In this document: positions 1-7,694 of the stretch, one piece after another
Layout of the letters: each line of letters opens with the position of its first letter
Numbering within the stretch: the first letter of the stretch is position 1
From: Flavihumibacter rivuli
Lineage (GTDB): Bacteria; Bacteroidota; Bacteroidia; Chitinophagales; Chitinophagaceae
Direction of reading: 5' to 3'
DNA length: 64,000 nt
Assembly (NCBI RefSeq): GCF_018595685.2
Contig: NZ_CP092334.1
Location: 1 to 64,000 of the forward strand
Translations under genes and position numbers: made by a program
Notes under the pieces: generated by a model
Database searches by the model: none
What the model was told of the DNA's origin: nothing
The model's input: the letters and a program-made list of their open reading frames with translations, nothing else

Positions 1-1434
1 ATGACCAAAACCTTAGATACAGTCTGGAATAGTTGTCTGGAGATAATCAAGGATATTGTGGAGTGGCAGCATTTCAAAACCTGGTTCGAACCCATTAAAC
101 CCGTAGAACTCAAAGGCAATGTATTAGTAATACAGGTGCCGAGCCAGTTCTTCTATGAATATCTTGAAGAGCATTATGTAAACCTGCTGGCAAAAACTTT
201 GAGAAGGGTGTTGGGCAAGGATGCCCAACTGGAATATCGCATCATGGTAGATAGCGGCAATCACAAGAATAAGCCATTGACTATGGATGTGCCTGCACAT
301 GGGTACAAAACATATTCCAACAATGAGATGGATTTTCCACTGGTTATTAATAACCCGGTGAAGAATCCTTTTGTGATCCCCGGTCTGAAGAAGATGCAGA
401 TCGATCCGCAGCTGAATCCTATCTACACTTTTGATTCCAATATTGAAGGCGATTGTAACAGGGTGGCCAGGCGTGCAGGCAAGACCGTTGCCGAGAAGCC
501 CGGGGCCAATTCCTTCAATCCGCTGGTGATTTATGGTGGGGTTGGTTTGGGTAAGACCCACCTGGCCCAGGCGATCGGTAATGAAGTAAAGCGCATGCAT
601 CCCAATAAAGTGGTTTTGTATGTGAGCTCCGAAAAGTTCATCAACCAGTTTGTGGACCATAGCCGCAATAATGCCATCAACGATTTCATCCATTTTTACC
701 AGTTGATCGATGTACTCATCATTGATGACGTGCAGTTCTTCAACAGGGCAGAGAAATCCCAGGATGCCTTCTTCGCGATCTTTAACCACCTGCACCAATC
801 AGGCAAGCAGCTGGTGCTGACCTCCGACAAGGCCCCCAAGGACCTTGAAGGGGTACAGGAGCGTTTGCTCAGCAGGTTTCGTTGGGGTTTGAGTGCCGAC
901 CTCCAGGTTCCGGATTACGAAACCCGGATCGAGATCCTGGAGCGCAAGATGAAGAATGATGGCCTGGAAATGCCGAAGGAAGTGGTAAAATACCTGGCTT
1001 ATAATATCAATAGTAATGTAAGGGAACTGGAGGGTGCCTTGATCTCACTTTTGGCACAGTCTTCGCTTAATCGTAGGGAAATTGACCTCGATTTGGCCAA
1101 GAAAGTACTCCGTAACTTCGTGAAAACTTCATCGAAGGAAATCACCATCGAAGCCATCCAGAAAATGGTTTGCGATTATTTCGATGTTCCTTACGAAAAA
1201 CTGTTGCAGAAAACCCGCAAGCGGGAGATCGTGCAGGCCAGGCAGATCACCATGTACCTGGCAAAGTCCTTCACCAAGAATTCACTGAAAACCATTGGTG
1301 AACACTTCGGTGGACGCGACCATACCACGGTGATCCACTCTTGCCAGACCGTGAAGGATCTGATGGATACAGATACCGTATTCCGTGAAAATGTAATGGA
1401 ACTGCAGCAGAAGGTGCAGCTTGCAGCGCTTTGA
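1..1434 (+). CDS. dnaA: Chromosomal replication initiator protein DnaA
   Basis: DnaA binds DnaA boxes at oriC, oligomerises with ATP and opens the duplex to start replication. The 477-residue product has an N-terminal interaction domain (about 1-90), a linker, then an AAA+ core with Walker A GGVGLGKTH at residues 179-187 and Walker B ending in IIDD near 240-243. The C-terminal DNA-binding domain carries the DnaA signature GGRDHTTVIHS at 437-447. Length is normal for the family. The ATG is the first base of the window, so the upstream region (promoter, possibly oriC) cannot be seen. A strong terminator follows at 1449-1498, so the gene is not co-transcribed with dnaN here. Confidence 0.98.
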   Translation: MTKTLDTVWNSCLEIIKDIVEWQHFKTWFEPIKPVELKGNVLVIQVPSQFFYEYLEEHYVNLLAKTLRRVLGKDAQLEYRIMVDSGNHKNKPLTMDVPAHGYKTYSNNEMDFPLVINNPVKNPFVIPGLKKMQIDPQLNPIYTFDSNIEGDCNRVARRAGKTVAEKPGANSFNPLVIYGGVGLGKTHLAQAIGNEVKRMHPNKVVLYVSSEKFINQFVDHSRNNAINDFIHFYQLIDVLIIDDVQFFNRAEKSQDAFFAIFNHLHQSGKQLVLTSDKAPKDLEGVQERLLSRFRWGLSADLQVPDYETRIEILERKMKNDGLEMPKEVVKYLAYNINSNVRELEGALISLLAQSSLNRREIDLDLAKKVLRNFVKTSSKEITIEAIQKMVCDYFDVPYEKLLQKTRKREIVQARQITMYLAKSFTKNSLKTIGEHFGGRDHTTVIHSCQTVKDLMDTDTVFRENVMELQQKVQLAAL

Positions 1435-1448
1435 TAATACACCTCTTT

Positions 1449-1498
1449 AAGGCTCCATATCGGAAAAAAATATTCCCGGTTTGGAGCCTTATTTTTTT
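1449..1498 (+). terminator. Intrinsic terminator after dnaA
   Basis: An AAGGCTCCA arm at 1449-1457 pairs with TGGAGCCTT at 1482-1490 and is followed by seven T residues at 1492-1498. It lies 15 nt after the dnaA stop codon. Confidence 0.85.
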
Positions 1499-1528
1499 GG
1501 AAGATAAATGCATAAATCCCTATTTTTG
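1497..1528 (+). promoter_or_regulatory. Probable promoter of the tRNA-Ser gene
   Basis: TATTTTTG at 1521-1528 matches the Bacteroidota -7 element TAnnTTTG. A TTG at 1497-1499 sits 21 nt upstream, slightly wider than the usual 19. It overlaps the T tract of the dnaA terminator and lies about 40 nt before the mature tRNA 5' end. Confidence 0.55.
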
Positions 1529-1566
1529 CGTCCCCTTAAATGCAGAAATGCAGGCAAGGCTGGGTA

Positions 1567-1657
1567 GGTGAGGTGCCTGAGAGGCCGAAAGGAGCGGTTT
1601 GCTAAACCGTCGTACGAGCTCAAACTTGTACCGCGGGTTCGAATCCCGCCCTCACCG
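1567..1657 (+). tRNA. tRNA-Ser (anticodon GCT)
   Basis: Acceptor arms GGTGAGG (1567-1573) and CCTCACC (1650-1656) pair fully, with discriminator G at 1657. The anticodon stem-loop GGTTTGCTAAACC places GCT at 1601-1603, which reads AGC/AGU serine codons. A long variable arm, typical of class II tRNAs, separates the anticodon stem from the T arm (GCGGGTTCGAATCCCGC, 1633-1649). CCA is not encoded. Confidence 0.96.
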
Positions 1658-1661
1658 CATC

Positions 1662-1692
1662 AACCGCCGAAGTGATCCTTCGGCGGTTTTTT
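1662..1692 (+). terminator. Intrinsic terminator after tRNA-Ser
   Basis: AACCGCCGAAG (1662-1672) pairs with CTTCGGCGGTT (1678-1688) and runs into a T tract at 1687-1692, directly after the tRNA. Confidence 0.88.
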
Positions 1693-1831
1693 ATTTACCC
1701 CAAGTCCATTCGCCACCATTCCCTTCTGGTTTGATCAGCTTTTTGGTTTTATATTCGTTTCTTCCGGGTAAGGTTCTGAGAATGTTAGATCCGGAATATT
1801 CCTGCTGGGTTCATATTGAAATTTTCTGCTT

Positions 1832-3136
1832 ATGATGCCGGATCCTTCTATTTCCAATTCTGTTGCCGGGAAAAGACTCCCTTTCTACAGGGTTCTCTAT
1901 GTACAGGTTTTGGTGGCTATTGCCATAGGGGTGGCACTGGGCTATTTTTACCCTTCACTGGGTGAGCAGATGAAGCCCCTGGGCGATGGATTTATTGCCC
2001 TGATCAAGATGATCATTGCACCAGTGATCTTCCTGACCGTATCTGTTGGCATTGCCTCCATGAATGACCTGAATAAAGTGGGAAGGGTGGCAGGGAAATC
2101 CATGATCTACTTCCTGGTCTTTTCAACACTGGCTCTGATCGTTGGCCTGGTGGTGAGTAATCTCCTGCAACCGGGCAAGGGACTGAATATCGACCCGGCC
2201 AGTCTCGATACCAGCGAGGTCAAAAAGTATATTGCTGCCGCACATGATTCCTCCCTGGTGAATTTTGTACTGAACATCATTCCGCAAACATTGATGAGCC
2301 CGCTGACCGGCAGCAATATCCTGCAGGTCTTGCTGGCCGCCATCCTTTTTGGCGTGGGACTTTCACTGACTTCAGAAAAAAGTAAGATGGTGATTGATTT
2401 CCTCCATGCCCTGAGTTTCCCGGTATTCAAGATCGTAGAGATATTGATGCGACTGGCGCCAATCGGTGCCTTCGGCGCCATGGCCTTTACGATCGGGAAG
2501 TATGGCATTGATTCGATCGTGAACCTTGCCTTCCTGGTCATTACCTTTTATACCACTTCATTATTATTTGTTTTGGTGGTATTGGGTGCAGTAGCCTGGT
2601 ACAATGGATTCTCCATTTTGAAACTGCTGCGCTATATCAAGGATGAACTGCTGCTGGTGCTCGGGACAAGTTCTTCAGAAGCGGCATTGCCTTCGCTGAT
2701 GCGGAAAATGGAGCAGGCTGGTTGTGCCAGGCAGGTAGTGGGACTGGTGATCCCTACCGGGTATTCCTTCAACCTGGATGGTACCAATATTTACATGACC
2801 ATGGCTGCACTGTTTATTGCGCAGGCTTGTAATATCGATCTGTCGCTGGAAAGCCAGGTAGTACTATTGCTGGTGGCCATGCTGAGTTCCAAGGGGGCGG
2901 CCGGTGTAACGGGCGCGGGTTTCATTACCCTTGCAGCCACCCTCGCAGTGGTACCTGAAGTACCGGTAGCTGGCATGACACTTATCCTGGGTGTGGACCG
3001 CTTCATGTCCGAAGCCAGGGCCCTGACCAACCTGGCCGGGAACGCCGTGGCTACCATCGTTGTGGCGAAGTGGGATAAACACCTGGATGAAGCTCAACTG
3101 GCAAAGGCTTTGGGTGCCGGCACTGCTCCTGCATAA
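1832..3136 (+). CDS. dctA: Dicarboxylate:cation symporter, DctA/GltP family
   Basis: This is an inner-membrane secondary transporter of the DAACS family, which couples uptake of C4-dicarboxylates or acidic amino acids to H+ or Na+. The 434-residue product shows the family hallmarks: the serine-rich hairpin motif [12 protein letters not shown] near residue 280, the [15 protein letters not shown] segment near 315, and the substrate and cation site [20 protein letters not shown] near 390. These match DctA wording more closely than GltP, so a C4-dicarboxylate substrate is favoured but not proven. Two adjacent ATGs (1832, 1835) could serve as the start. It stands alone: a tRNA terminator is upstream, and the next gene starts 49 nt downstream on the same strand. 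Confidence 0.85.
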   Translation: MMPDPSISNSVAGKRLPFYRVLYVQVLVAIAIGVALGYFYPSLGEQMKPLGDGFIALIKMIIAPVIFLTVSVGIASMNDLNKVGRVAGKSMIYFLVFSTLALIVGLVVSNLLQPGKGLNIDPASLDTSEVKKYIAAAHDSSLVNFVLNIIPQTLMSPLTGSNILQVLLAAILFGVGLSLTSEKSKMVIDFLHALSFPVFKIVEILMRLAPIGAFGAMAFTIGKYGIDSIVNLAFLVITFYTTSLLFVLVVLGAVAWYNGFSILKLLRYIKDELLLVLGTSSSEAALPSLMRKMEQAGCARQVVGLVIPTGYSFNLDGTNIYMTMAALFIAQACNIDLSLESQVVLLLVAMLSSKGAAGVTGAGFITLAATLAVVPEVPVAGMTLILGVDRFMSEARALTNLAGNAVATIVVAKWDKHLDEAQLAKALGAGTAPA

Positions 3137-3185
3137 CCCGGCTTTGCTTATCTTGTAAGGTAAACCAACACTATACAGCTCAATC

Positions 3186-4385
3186 ATGAAAACTACAACA
3201 CGGGTATCCCTGTCCCTGATGATGTTCCTCCAGTATTTTATCTGGAGCGCCTGGTATGTAACCATGGGAACATATATGAAAGCCAACCTGGCCTCTTCCG
3301 ATGTACAGGTAGGCGCGGCCTTCAGTGCCCTGGCCATCGCAACCATGATCTCCCCGGTATTTGTGGGGCTGGTTGCTGACAAATTCTTTGCAGCACAGAA
3401 GATCATGGGAGTATTGCATATTGTTGGCGCGGCCTTGTTGTTCCTCGCTACCAAGGTGACGAATAACACTGTATTCTACTGGGTCATCCTTTTCTATTCC
3501 TTATTGTACATGCCCACCATTGCCTTGTCGAACAGTGTGGCCTTCGCGCAGATGACCGATCCCGGTAAGCAATTTCCCTGGATCAGGGTATTCGGCACCC
3601 TTGGCTGGATCCTGGCGGGTACCCTCGTGGGGAATTTAGGGATCGAGAAATCGCCTTCCACCTTTTACCTGGCAGCAGCCGTATCTGCAGGTTTGGGACT
3701 GTTTAGTTTCCTGCTTCCCAATACACCTCCCAAGGCGGCTGCAGAGGGGGAGTCCACCTCCATATTTGGGGAAGGGTCATTTGCTTTGCTGAAGGACAAA
3801 CCCTACCTGGTTTTCTTCATCGCGGCCATCCTGGTTTGCATACCCCTGGCCTTTTACTACGGCTTTGCGAATCCATTCCTGAATGAAGTGGGAATGAGCA
3901 ATGCGGCAGGGAAGATGATCCTGGGGCAGGTATCGGAAGGGATCTTTATCCTGGCCATCCCGATGTTGTTTAACCGGATCGGGGTAAAGAACATGTTGCT
4001 CATCGGCATCCTGGCCTGGATCCTGCGCTATATCCTTTTTGCCACCGGTTACGGGAATCCTGAAAGCTGGATGCTCTATGCCGGTATCATCTTGCACGGG
4101 GTATGTTATGACTTCTTCTTTGTGACCGGTTATATGTATTCAGAAAAAAAGGCAGGTGAGCAAAACAAGAATGCCGCACAGGGACTTTTCACTTTTGCTA
4201 CCTATGGCTTGGGAATGTTCATCGGGACCTGGTTCTCCGGTTTCATTGCAGAACATTATTCTACAGAAGGAGGGCACAATTGGTTTGGGGTATGGATGGT
4301 GCCTGCCGCCATTGCTGCTGCGGTGCTGGTGTATTTCCTGCTTTTCTTCCGTGAGCGGAAAACAATTGAGATAGCTGCCGAATAA
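3186..4385 (+). CDS. MFS transporter, nucleoside permease-like (NupG/XapB type)
   Basis: A 399-residue, strongly hydrophobic protein with the spacing of a twelve-helix major facilitator. The N-terminus (FLQYFIWSAWYVTMGTYM), the short cytoplasmic sequence ADKFFAAQKIMG after helix 2 and the late YMYSEKKAGEQNKNAAQGLF loop resemble the nucleoside:H+ symporter group including NupG and XapB. The likely role is nucleoside uptake across the inner membrane, an inference from family resemblance. An adenosine deaminase lies 2.2 kb downstream, which would fit nucleoside salvage, but the genes are not in one operon. The start is the ATG at 3186, 49 nt after the symporter gene. Confidence 0.75.
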   Translation: MKTTTRVSLSLMMFLQYFIWSAWYVTMGTYMKANLASSDVQVGAAFSALAIATMISPVFVGLVADKFFAAQKIMGVLHIVGAALLFLATKVTNNTVFYWVILFYSLLYMPTIALSNSVAFAQMTDPGKQFPWIRVFGTLGWILAGTLVGNLGIEKSPSTFYLAAAVSAGLGLFSFLLPNTPPKAAAEGESTSIFGEGSFALLKDKPYLVFFIAAILVCIPLAFYYGFANPFLNEVGMSNAAGKMILGQVSEGIFILAIPMLFNRIGVKNMLLIGILAWILRYILFATGYGNPESWMLYAGIILHGVCYDFFFVTGYMYSEKKAGEQNKNAAQGLFTFATYGLGMFIGTWFSGFIAEHYSTEGGHNWFGVWMVPAAIAAAVLVYFLLFFRERKTIEIAAE

Positions 4386-4388
4386 AGG

Positions 4389-4407
4389 CCGGCAGAAAAA
4401 ATGCCGG
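4389..4407 (+). terminator. Weak hairpin after the MFS gene
   Basis: CCGGCA (4389-4394) and TGCCGG (4402-4407) form a 6-bp stem four bases after the stop codon. No proper T tract follows, so this may be a weak or factor-assisted terminator. Confidence 0.4.
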
Positions 4408-4414
4408 AATTAGT

Positions 4415-4444
4415 TTGAATTAATGCATTGAACCCCTACCTTTG
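4415..4444 (+). promoter_or_regulatory. Bacteroidota-type promoter of tRNA-Pro
   Basis: TTG at 4415-4417 and TACCTTTG at 4437-4444 are separated by exactly 19 nt, an exact fit to the -33/-7 consensus TTG-N19-TAnnTTTG. Initiation would fall near 4449, about 30 nt before the tRNA. Confidence 0.8.
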
Positions 4445-4478
4445 CAACCTCTTATGCGAACCACCCTTCGCAAAAGGG

Positions 4479-4552
4479 CGGGAAGTAGCGCAGGCCGGTA
4501 GCGCACCTGGTTTGGGACCAGGGGGTCGCAGGTTCGAATCCTGTCTTCCCGA
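4479..4552 (+). tRNA. tRNA-Pro (anticodon TGG)
   Basis: Acceptor arms CGGGAAG (4479-4485) and CTTCCCG (4545-4551) pair fully, with discriminator A at 4552. The anticodon arm CCTGG-TTTGGGA-CCAGG puts TGG at 4513-4515. The T arm contains GGTTCGAATCC. CCA is not encoded. Confidence 0.96.
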
Positions 4553-4556
4553 CATC

Positions 4557-4591
4557 ATCCGCCATTGCTTACGCGATGGCGGATTTTTTTT
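4557..4591 (+). terminator. Intrinsic terminator after tRNA-Pro
   Basis: ATCCGCCAT (4557-4565) pairs with ATGGCGGAT (4576-4584) and is followed by eight T residues. Confidence 0.9.
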
Positions 4592-4834
4592 ATATACACT
4601 CTTATCACTTTAATGAATGGTTGGTGGTTGCACCAAGAGTGGATGTAATGCTTTGTGTTCGATCCTGGAAAATAGTACAAGCCATCAGGAGGGTAATGCA
4701 AATTTCGCGAAGAAGATGTGAAGGCACTTTTCGCCATTTGCGGGCCCTTTACGGACTTTTCGTTATTAATTGACGAAAAGGATACCACCATCTGGGGAAA
4801 TCATCAGCGCCTTCCTGCTGCTCACATAATAATA

Positions 4835-5287
4835 TCAGCTTTCTCCATATTTAATGATCATCGCCAATTGCCCAGCATGATAAGTAGTATGCGAGATGAT
4901 ACGACCCAATGCTTCCGCCTTGGTTTTTGTTCCCCATTCCTTTGTCGTAACCATTTCTTCCCAATCACTAGCTGTTTGTGAAAGAATTGCCGCTCTTAAA
5001 GCATTAAATGCTGTTGATTGATAGTCTATGAGTGCAGCAAGTTCTGTCCATTCACCCGTATCCTTTTGCGCGATCACTGTTTTGGCGTGAACTTCCACAT
5101 CCTTTACCCCGAATACATTTTTGGCAAAGAGCAATTCAACATCGGCAATATGGCGAAGCAGGAAGCCCGCTGAATTAGGGGAAGGTACTAGCTTCTTTTT
5201 CAGGTCATCTTCTGTTAACTTGCTCAGGAGATTGGAGAACCTGGTTCTGCCTTCTTCCCATAATTGCAACATTTGGCTGGTTGGCAT
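4835..5287 (-). CDS. DinB-family protein (putative metal-binding four-helix bundle)
   Basis: The 150-residue product fits the DinB/YfiT-like fold, a four-helix bundle that usually binds a divalent metal through three histidines. Candidate ligands are His46 (in LLRHIADVE) and His133 and His137 (in ISHTTYHAGQ), the usual arrangement. Members include thiol-dependent transferases and stress proteins; the substrate here is unknown. It is soluble and has no signal peptide. The gene is divergent from the GNAT gene at 5374 with 86 nt between them. About 240 nt downstream, back to the tRNA-Pro terminator, contains nothing I can recognise. Confidence 0.8.
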   Translation of the reverse strand: MPTSQMLQLWEEGRTRFSNLLSKLTEDDLKKKLVPSPNSAGFLLRHIADVELLFAKNVFGVKDVEVHAKTVIAQKDTGEWTELAALIDYQSTAFNALRAAILSQTASDWEEMVTTKEWGTKTKAEALGRIISHTTYHAGQLAMIIKYGES

Positions 5288-5373
5288 ATAGAGAGGTATT
5301 AAGGGTTATTGAGGAAGGGTAATATTTCCTTTCTTTACCTTTCCTAAGTTAGTTCATAAAACCAATTTTTTAC

Positions 5374-5814
5374 ATGACCATCCGCGAAGCCATAAGGACC
5401 GATATCCCCCGACTCATGGAGATCCGTTTAGCCGTGAAGGAGAATGTCCTGTCCAATCCTGCCTTGGTACCCCAATCGGATTATGAGGAATTCCTTTTTA
5501 GCAGGGGCAAGGGATGGGTGGCCGAAATTGATGGTAATGTTGCGGGCTTTGCTATTGTGGACCTTCTTGAGCATAATGTTTGGGCGTTGTTCGTGGATCC
5601 TGCTTTTGAAGGGATGGGACTGGGACGGTTGCTCCATGACCAGATGATGGATTGGTATTTCCGGCAAACGGATCAGGTCATTTGGTTGGGAACTGAGCCC
5701 GGTACGCGCGCAGCTGCTTTTTATGCCAGGGCCGGATGGAAGGACCTTGGCCTGAGAAAGAACGGTGAGGTCTATTTTGAAATGTCCAGGTCTGATTGGG
5801 AGCAAAGGAAATAA
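5374..5814 (+). CDS. GNAT-family N-acetyltransferase
   Basis: A 146-residue single-domain GNAT protein, expected to transfer an acetyl group from acetyl-CoA to an amine. Motif A is visible as LFVDPAFEGMGLGRLLHD at about residues 68-85, with the G-M-G-L-G pyrophosphate-binding turn. The C-terminal AAAFYARAGWKDLG segment is the usual motif B. The substrate cannot be read from the sequence. It is convergent with the Crp/Fnr gene, whose stop lies only 4 nt away. Confidence 0.82.
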   Translation: MTIREAIRTDIPRLMEIRLAVKENVLSNPALVPQSDYEEFLFSRGKGWVAEIDGNVAGFAIVDLLEHNVWALFVDPAFEGMGLGRLLHDQMMDWYFRQTDQVIWLGTEPGTRAAAFYARAGWKDLGLRKNGEVYFEMSRSDWEQRK

Positions 5815-5818
5815 CTAT

Positions 5819-6457
5819 CTATTGTTCCCCTCCGAATAATTTCAAAACTGTCTTTCTTCCTTCTTCAAATAGTTCAGGATTGTCTTTTTCCTTTCCACTA
5901 GTGATCGCCTGTATGGTCCGGTTCAGTGACCTTTTGGTGATGCCCAGGTAATCCGCAAGGTCTTGCTTGGTCAGTGGAAGTTCCTGTTCATCGATCAGGG
6001 TAACCAATTGTAAGAGGCTGGATGCTACAGGATAGCTTTGCTGGTAGGCAGAACGGATGGAAGTGTGCCTGATCTTCATGGCCAGTTCCTGCAGGATCAG
6101 CTGGTTGAAAGCCTGGTCAGTAGTCAATAAATGATTGAAATATTTGCCGTCTATCCGGAATACTTCCAATTTGGTAAGGGCCACCAGGTTGGTGCCGGCT
6201 TTCTTCCTGTCGATCTGTTCCAGTTCCCCCACCACTTCACCGGGTCCCTGGAATTCGAGGATATAATCCCGGCCATTATCTTCCCTGATAAAGCATTTGG
6301 CAATGCCCGAGCGGATGATCAATACATGGTGCAATGCCTGGTCCTGGCTGAATACCTGCTCGCCTGGTTGATAGGTTTTCTCCCGGATATGGTCAACTCC
6401 CCGGGTTTTGGCCAATACTTCCACCTGCTGTAATAATATCGTGTTGGTTCGGAGCAT
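5819..6457 (-). CDS. Crp/Fnr-family transcriptional regulator
   Basis: A 212-residue regulator with an N-terminal cyclic-nucleotide-binding-like beta barrel (about 25-115: YQPGEQVFSQDQ, LIIRSGIAKCFI, FQGPGEVVGELE) and a C-terminal winged helix-turn-helix (LTKQDLADYLGITKRSLNRTIQAI, about 160-185). No CxxC/Cys cluster typical of FNR iron-sulfur sensing is present, so the signal is not evident. A perfect 16-bp palindrome lies 6 bp before its start codon, suggesting autoregulation. Upstream and divergent is the adenosine deaminase gene, which it could also control; this is inference. Confidence 0.85.
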   Translation of the reverse strand: MLRTNTILLQQVEVLAKTRGVDHIREKTYQPGEQVFSQDQALHHVLIIRSGIAKCFIREDNGRDYILEFQGPGEVVGELEQIDRKKAGTNLVALTKLEVFRIDGKYFNHLLTTDQAFNQLILQELAMKIRHTSIRSAYQQSYPVASSLLQLVTLIDEQELPLTKQDLADYLGITKRSLNRTIQAITSGKEKDNPELFEEGRKTVLKLFGGEQ

Positions 6458-6462
6458 AATGC

Positions 6463-6478
6463 CGGGACATATGTCCCG
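6463..6478. promoter_or_regulatory. Perfect 16-bp palindrome, candidate Crp/Fnr operator
   Basis: CGGGACATATGTCCCG is a perfect inverted repeat placed 6 bp before the start codon of the Crp/Fnr gene, in the 149-bp divergent region shared with adenosine deaminase. Size and symmetry fit a dimeric CRP-fold regulator. Overlap with the transcript start region would suit autorepression. Confidence 0.6.
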
Positions 6479-6606
6479 TCCTGGTTTTGGTGCCTGTGCT
6501 ATTTTGCGCTAAAAATAAGGAAAGCCAGCATCATGATTGCCTGGATCGGCATAGTCATATTTTATTGCCGGTTTTCACTATGGAATACAAGACTAAATAA
6601 CCCATT

Positions 6607-7599
6607 ATGGAATATGCAAGCCTCCCTAAAGTTGAACTGCATGTGCACCTGGATTGCTGCCTGAGCTTTGAGGTGGCCAAACTGTTGAGTCCCTCCCTTA
6701 CCTACGAGGTGTACAGGGAATCCTTCGTGGCGCCCCCGAAATGCTGTGACCTGGCAGATTATATCACCAGGGCGGTCAATGGGTTTGAGCTGATGCAGAG
6801 CAGGGAGGCCCTGCGATTGGTCACCCTTGACCTTTTCCGGCAGTGGAAGCAGGAGAATGTGGTGTATGCTGAAATGCGCTTTGCACCACTGCAGCATATT
6901 TACGGTGGATTGCAGCCGGAGGAAGTGGTCCAGGCAGTTGTGGATGCAACAGAGGAAGGCATTGCCCTGACGGGTATTGAAGCAGGTATTCTATTATGTA
7001 CGCTTAGGCATTACCGTGAGGAGCAAAGTATGCAGACTGTTCAACTGGTAGAGCGGTTCAGGGGTACAAGGGTATATGGATTTGATATTGCGGCTGATGA
7101 GGCCGGTTTCCCGATAGCGGAACACATCAGCGCTTTTGGGTATGCCAGGGAACATGGCATTCCTTGTACTGCCCATGCCGGTGAGGCCAGGGGGGCGGAT
7201 AGTGTTTGGGAAACCCTGAAGCATTTTCACCCCAAAAGGATAGGGCATGGGGTGCGCAGTGTAGAGGACCCCTCCCTGCTGGATTGGCTTCGGTCCCATG
7301 ATATCCACCTGGAGGTATGTCCAACGAGCAATGTGCAGACCAATGTATGTGGGTCCATTGCAGCGCATCCCATCGATAGGATATACAGGCAGGGCGTATC
7401 CCTGAGTGTGAATACCGATGCCAGGACCATTTCCAATTGCAGCTTATCGTCTGAGTATACACTGGTGGAAAAGGTATTCGGGTGGGGGATAGAAGAGTTC
7501 TACCATTGTAATAGGGAAGCTATCAGGCATGCCTTTGCGCCGGAAACCATTAAAGCCAAAGTGATGAAAGCGTTGATGGTGGGTTTTGGTAAGGAATAA
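6607..7599 (+). CDS. add: Adenosine deaminase family protein
   Basis: Zinc-dependent deamination of adenosine to inosine is the expected reaction, in purine salvage. Metal ligands are visible: His12 and His14 in ELHVHLD, His190 in AHAGEAR, and Asp271 in NTDART. Glu193 is the proton shuttle and His214 (RIGHGV) completes the site. The 330-residue length is standard. Two positions differ from the classical enzyme: the residue after the metal Asp is Ala272, where classical enzymes carry a second Asp contacting the purine, and HVHLD is followed by Cys-Cys instead of Gly-x. Such variants occur in bacterial subgroups, so substrate preference may differ. It is divergent from the Crp/Fnr gene. Confidence 0.88.
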   Translation: MEYASLPKVELHVHLDCCLSFEVAKLLSPSLTYEVYRESFVAPPKCCDLADYITRAVNGFELMQSREALRLVTLDLFRQWKQENVVYAEMRFAPLQHIYGGLQPEEVVQAVVDATEEGIALTGIEAGILLCTLRHYREEQSMQTVQLVERFRGTRVYGFDIAADEAGFPIAEHISAFGYAREHGIPCTAHAGEARGADSVWETLKHFHPKRIGHGVRSVEDPSLLDWLRSHDIHLEVCPTSNVQTNVCGSIAAHPIDRIYRQGVSLSVNTDARTISNCSLSSEYTLVEKVFGWGIEEFYHCNREAIRHAFAPETIKAKVMKALMVGFGKE

Positions 7600-7639
7600 A
7601 TAAGGGCTGGTAAATCGGTCAGGATTCAGTAAATTAAAA

Positions 7640-7659
7640 CCGGTTGGGCGACCAACCGG
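7640..7659. other. Perfect hairpin with GCGA tetraloop
   Basis: CCGGTTGG (7640-7647) and CCAACCGG (7652-7659) form an 8-bp stem closed by a GCGA loop, between the deaminase and acyl-CoA synthetase genes. There is no T tract on the + strand, so it could be a weak terminator or a protein-binding operator for the downstream gene. Confidence 0.45.
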
Positions 7660-7694
7660 CCACCTGTTTACTTAACGATTGTAAAAACTGCTGA

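Noticed and set aside
124..798. 224-codon open frame antisense to dnaA
   Set aside because: It lies wholly within dnaA, whose motifs are complete, and its translation has no recognisable domain.
1435..1566. oriC / DnaA-box cluster downstream of dnaA
   Set aside because: I see no TTATCCACA-like box in this stretch. The origin may lie before base 1, outside the window.
1599..1835. Open frame across tRNA-Ser and its terminator
   Set aside because: The frame starts in the anticodon arm and runs through a terminator, so it cannot be a real gene.
4428..4613. Open frame across tRNA-Pro
   Set aside because: It overlaps the full tRNA and its terminator; the coding signal is chance.
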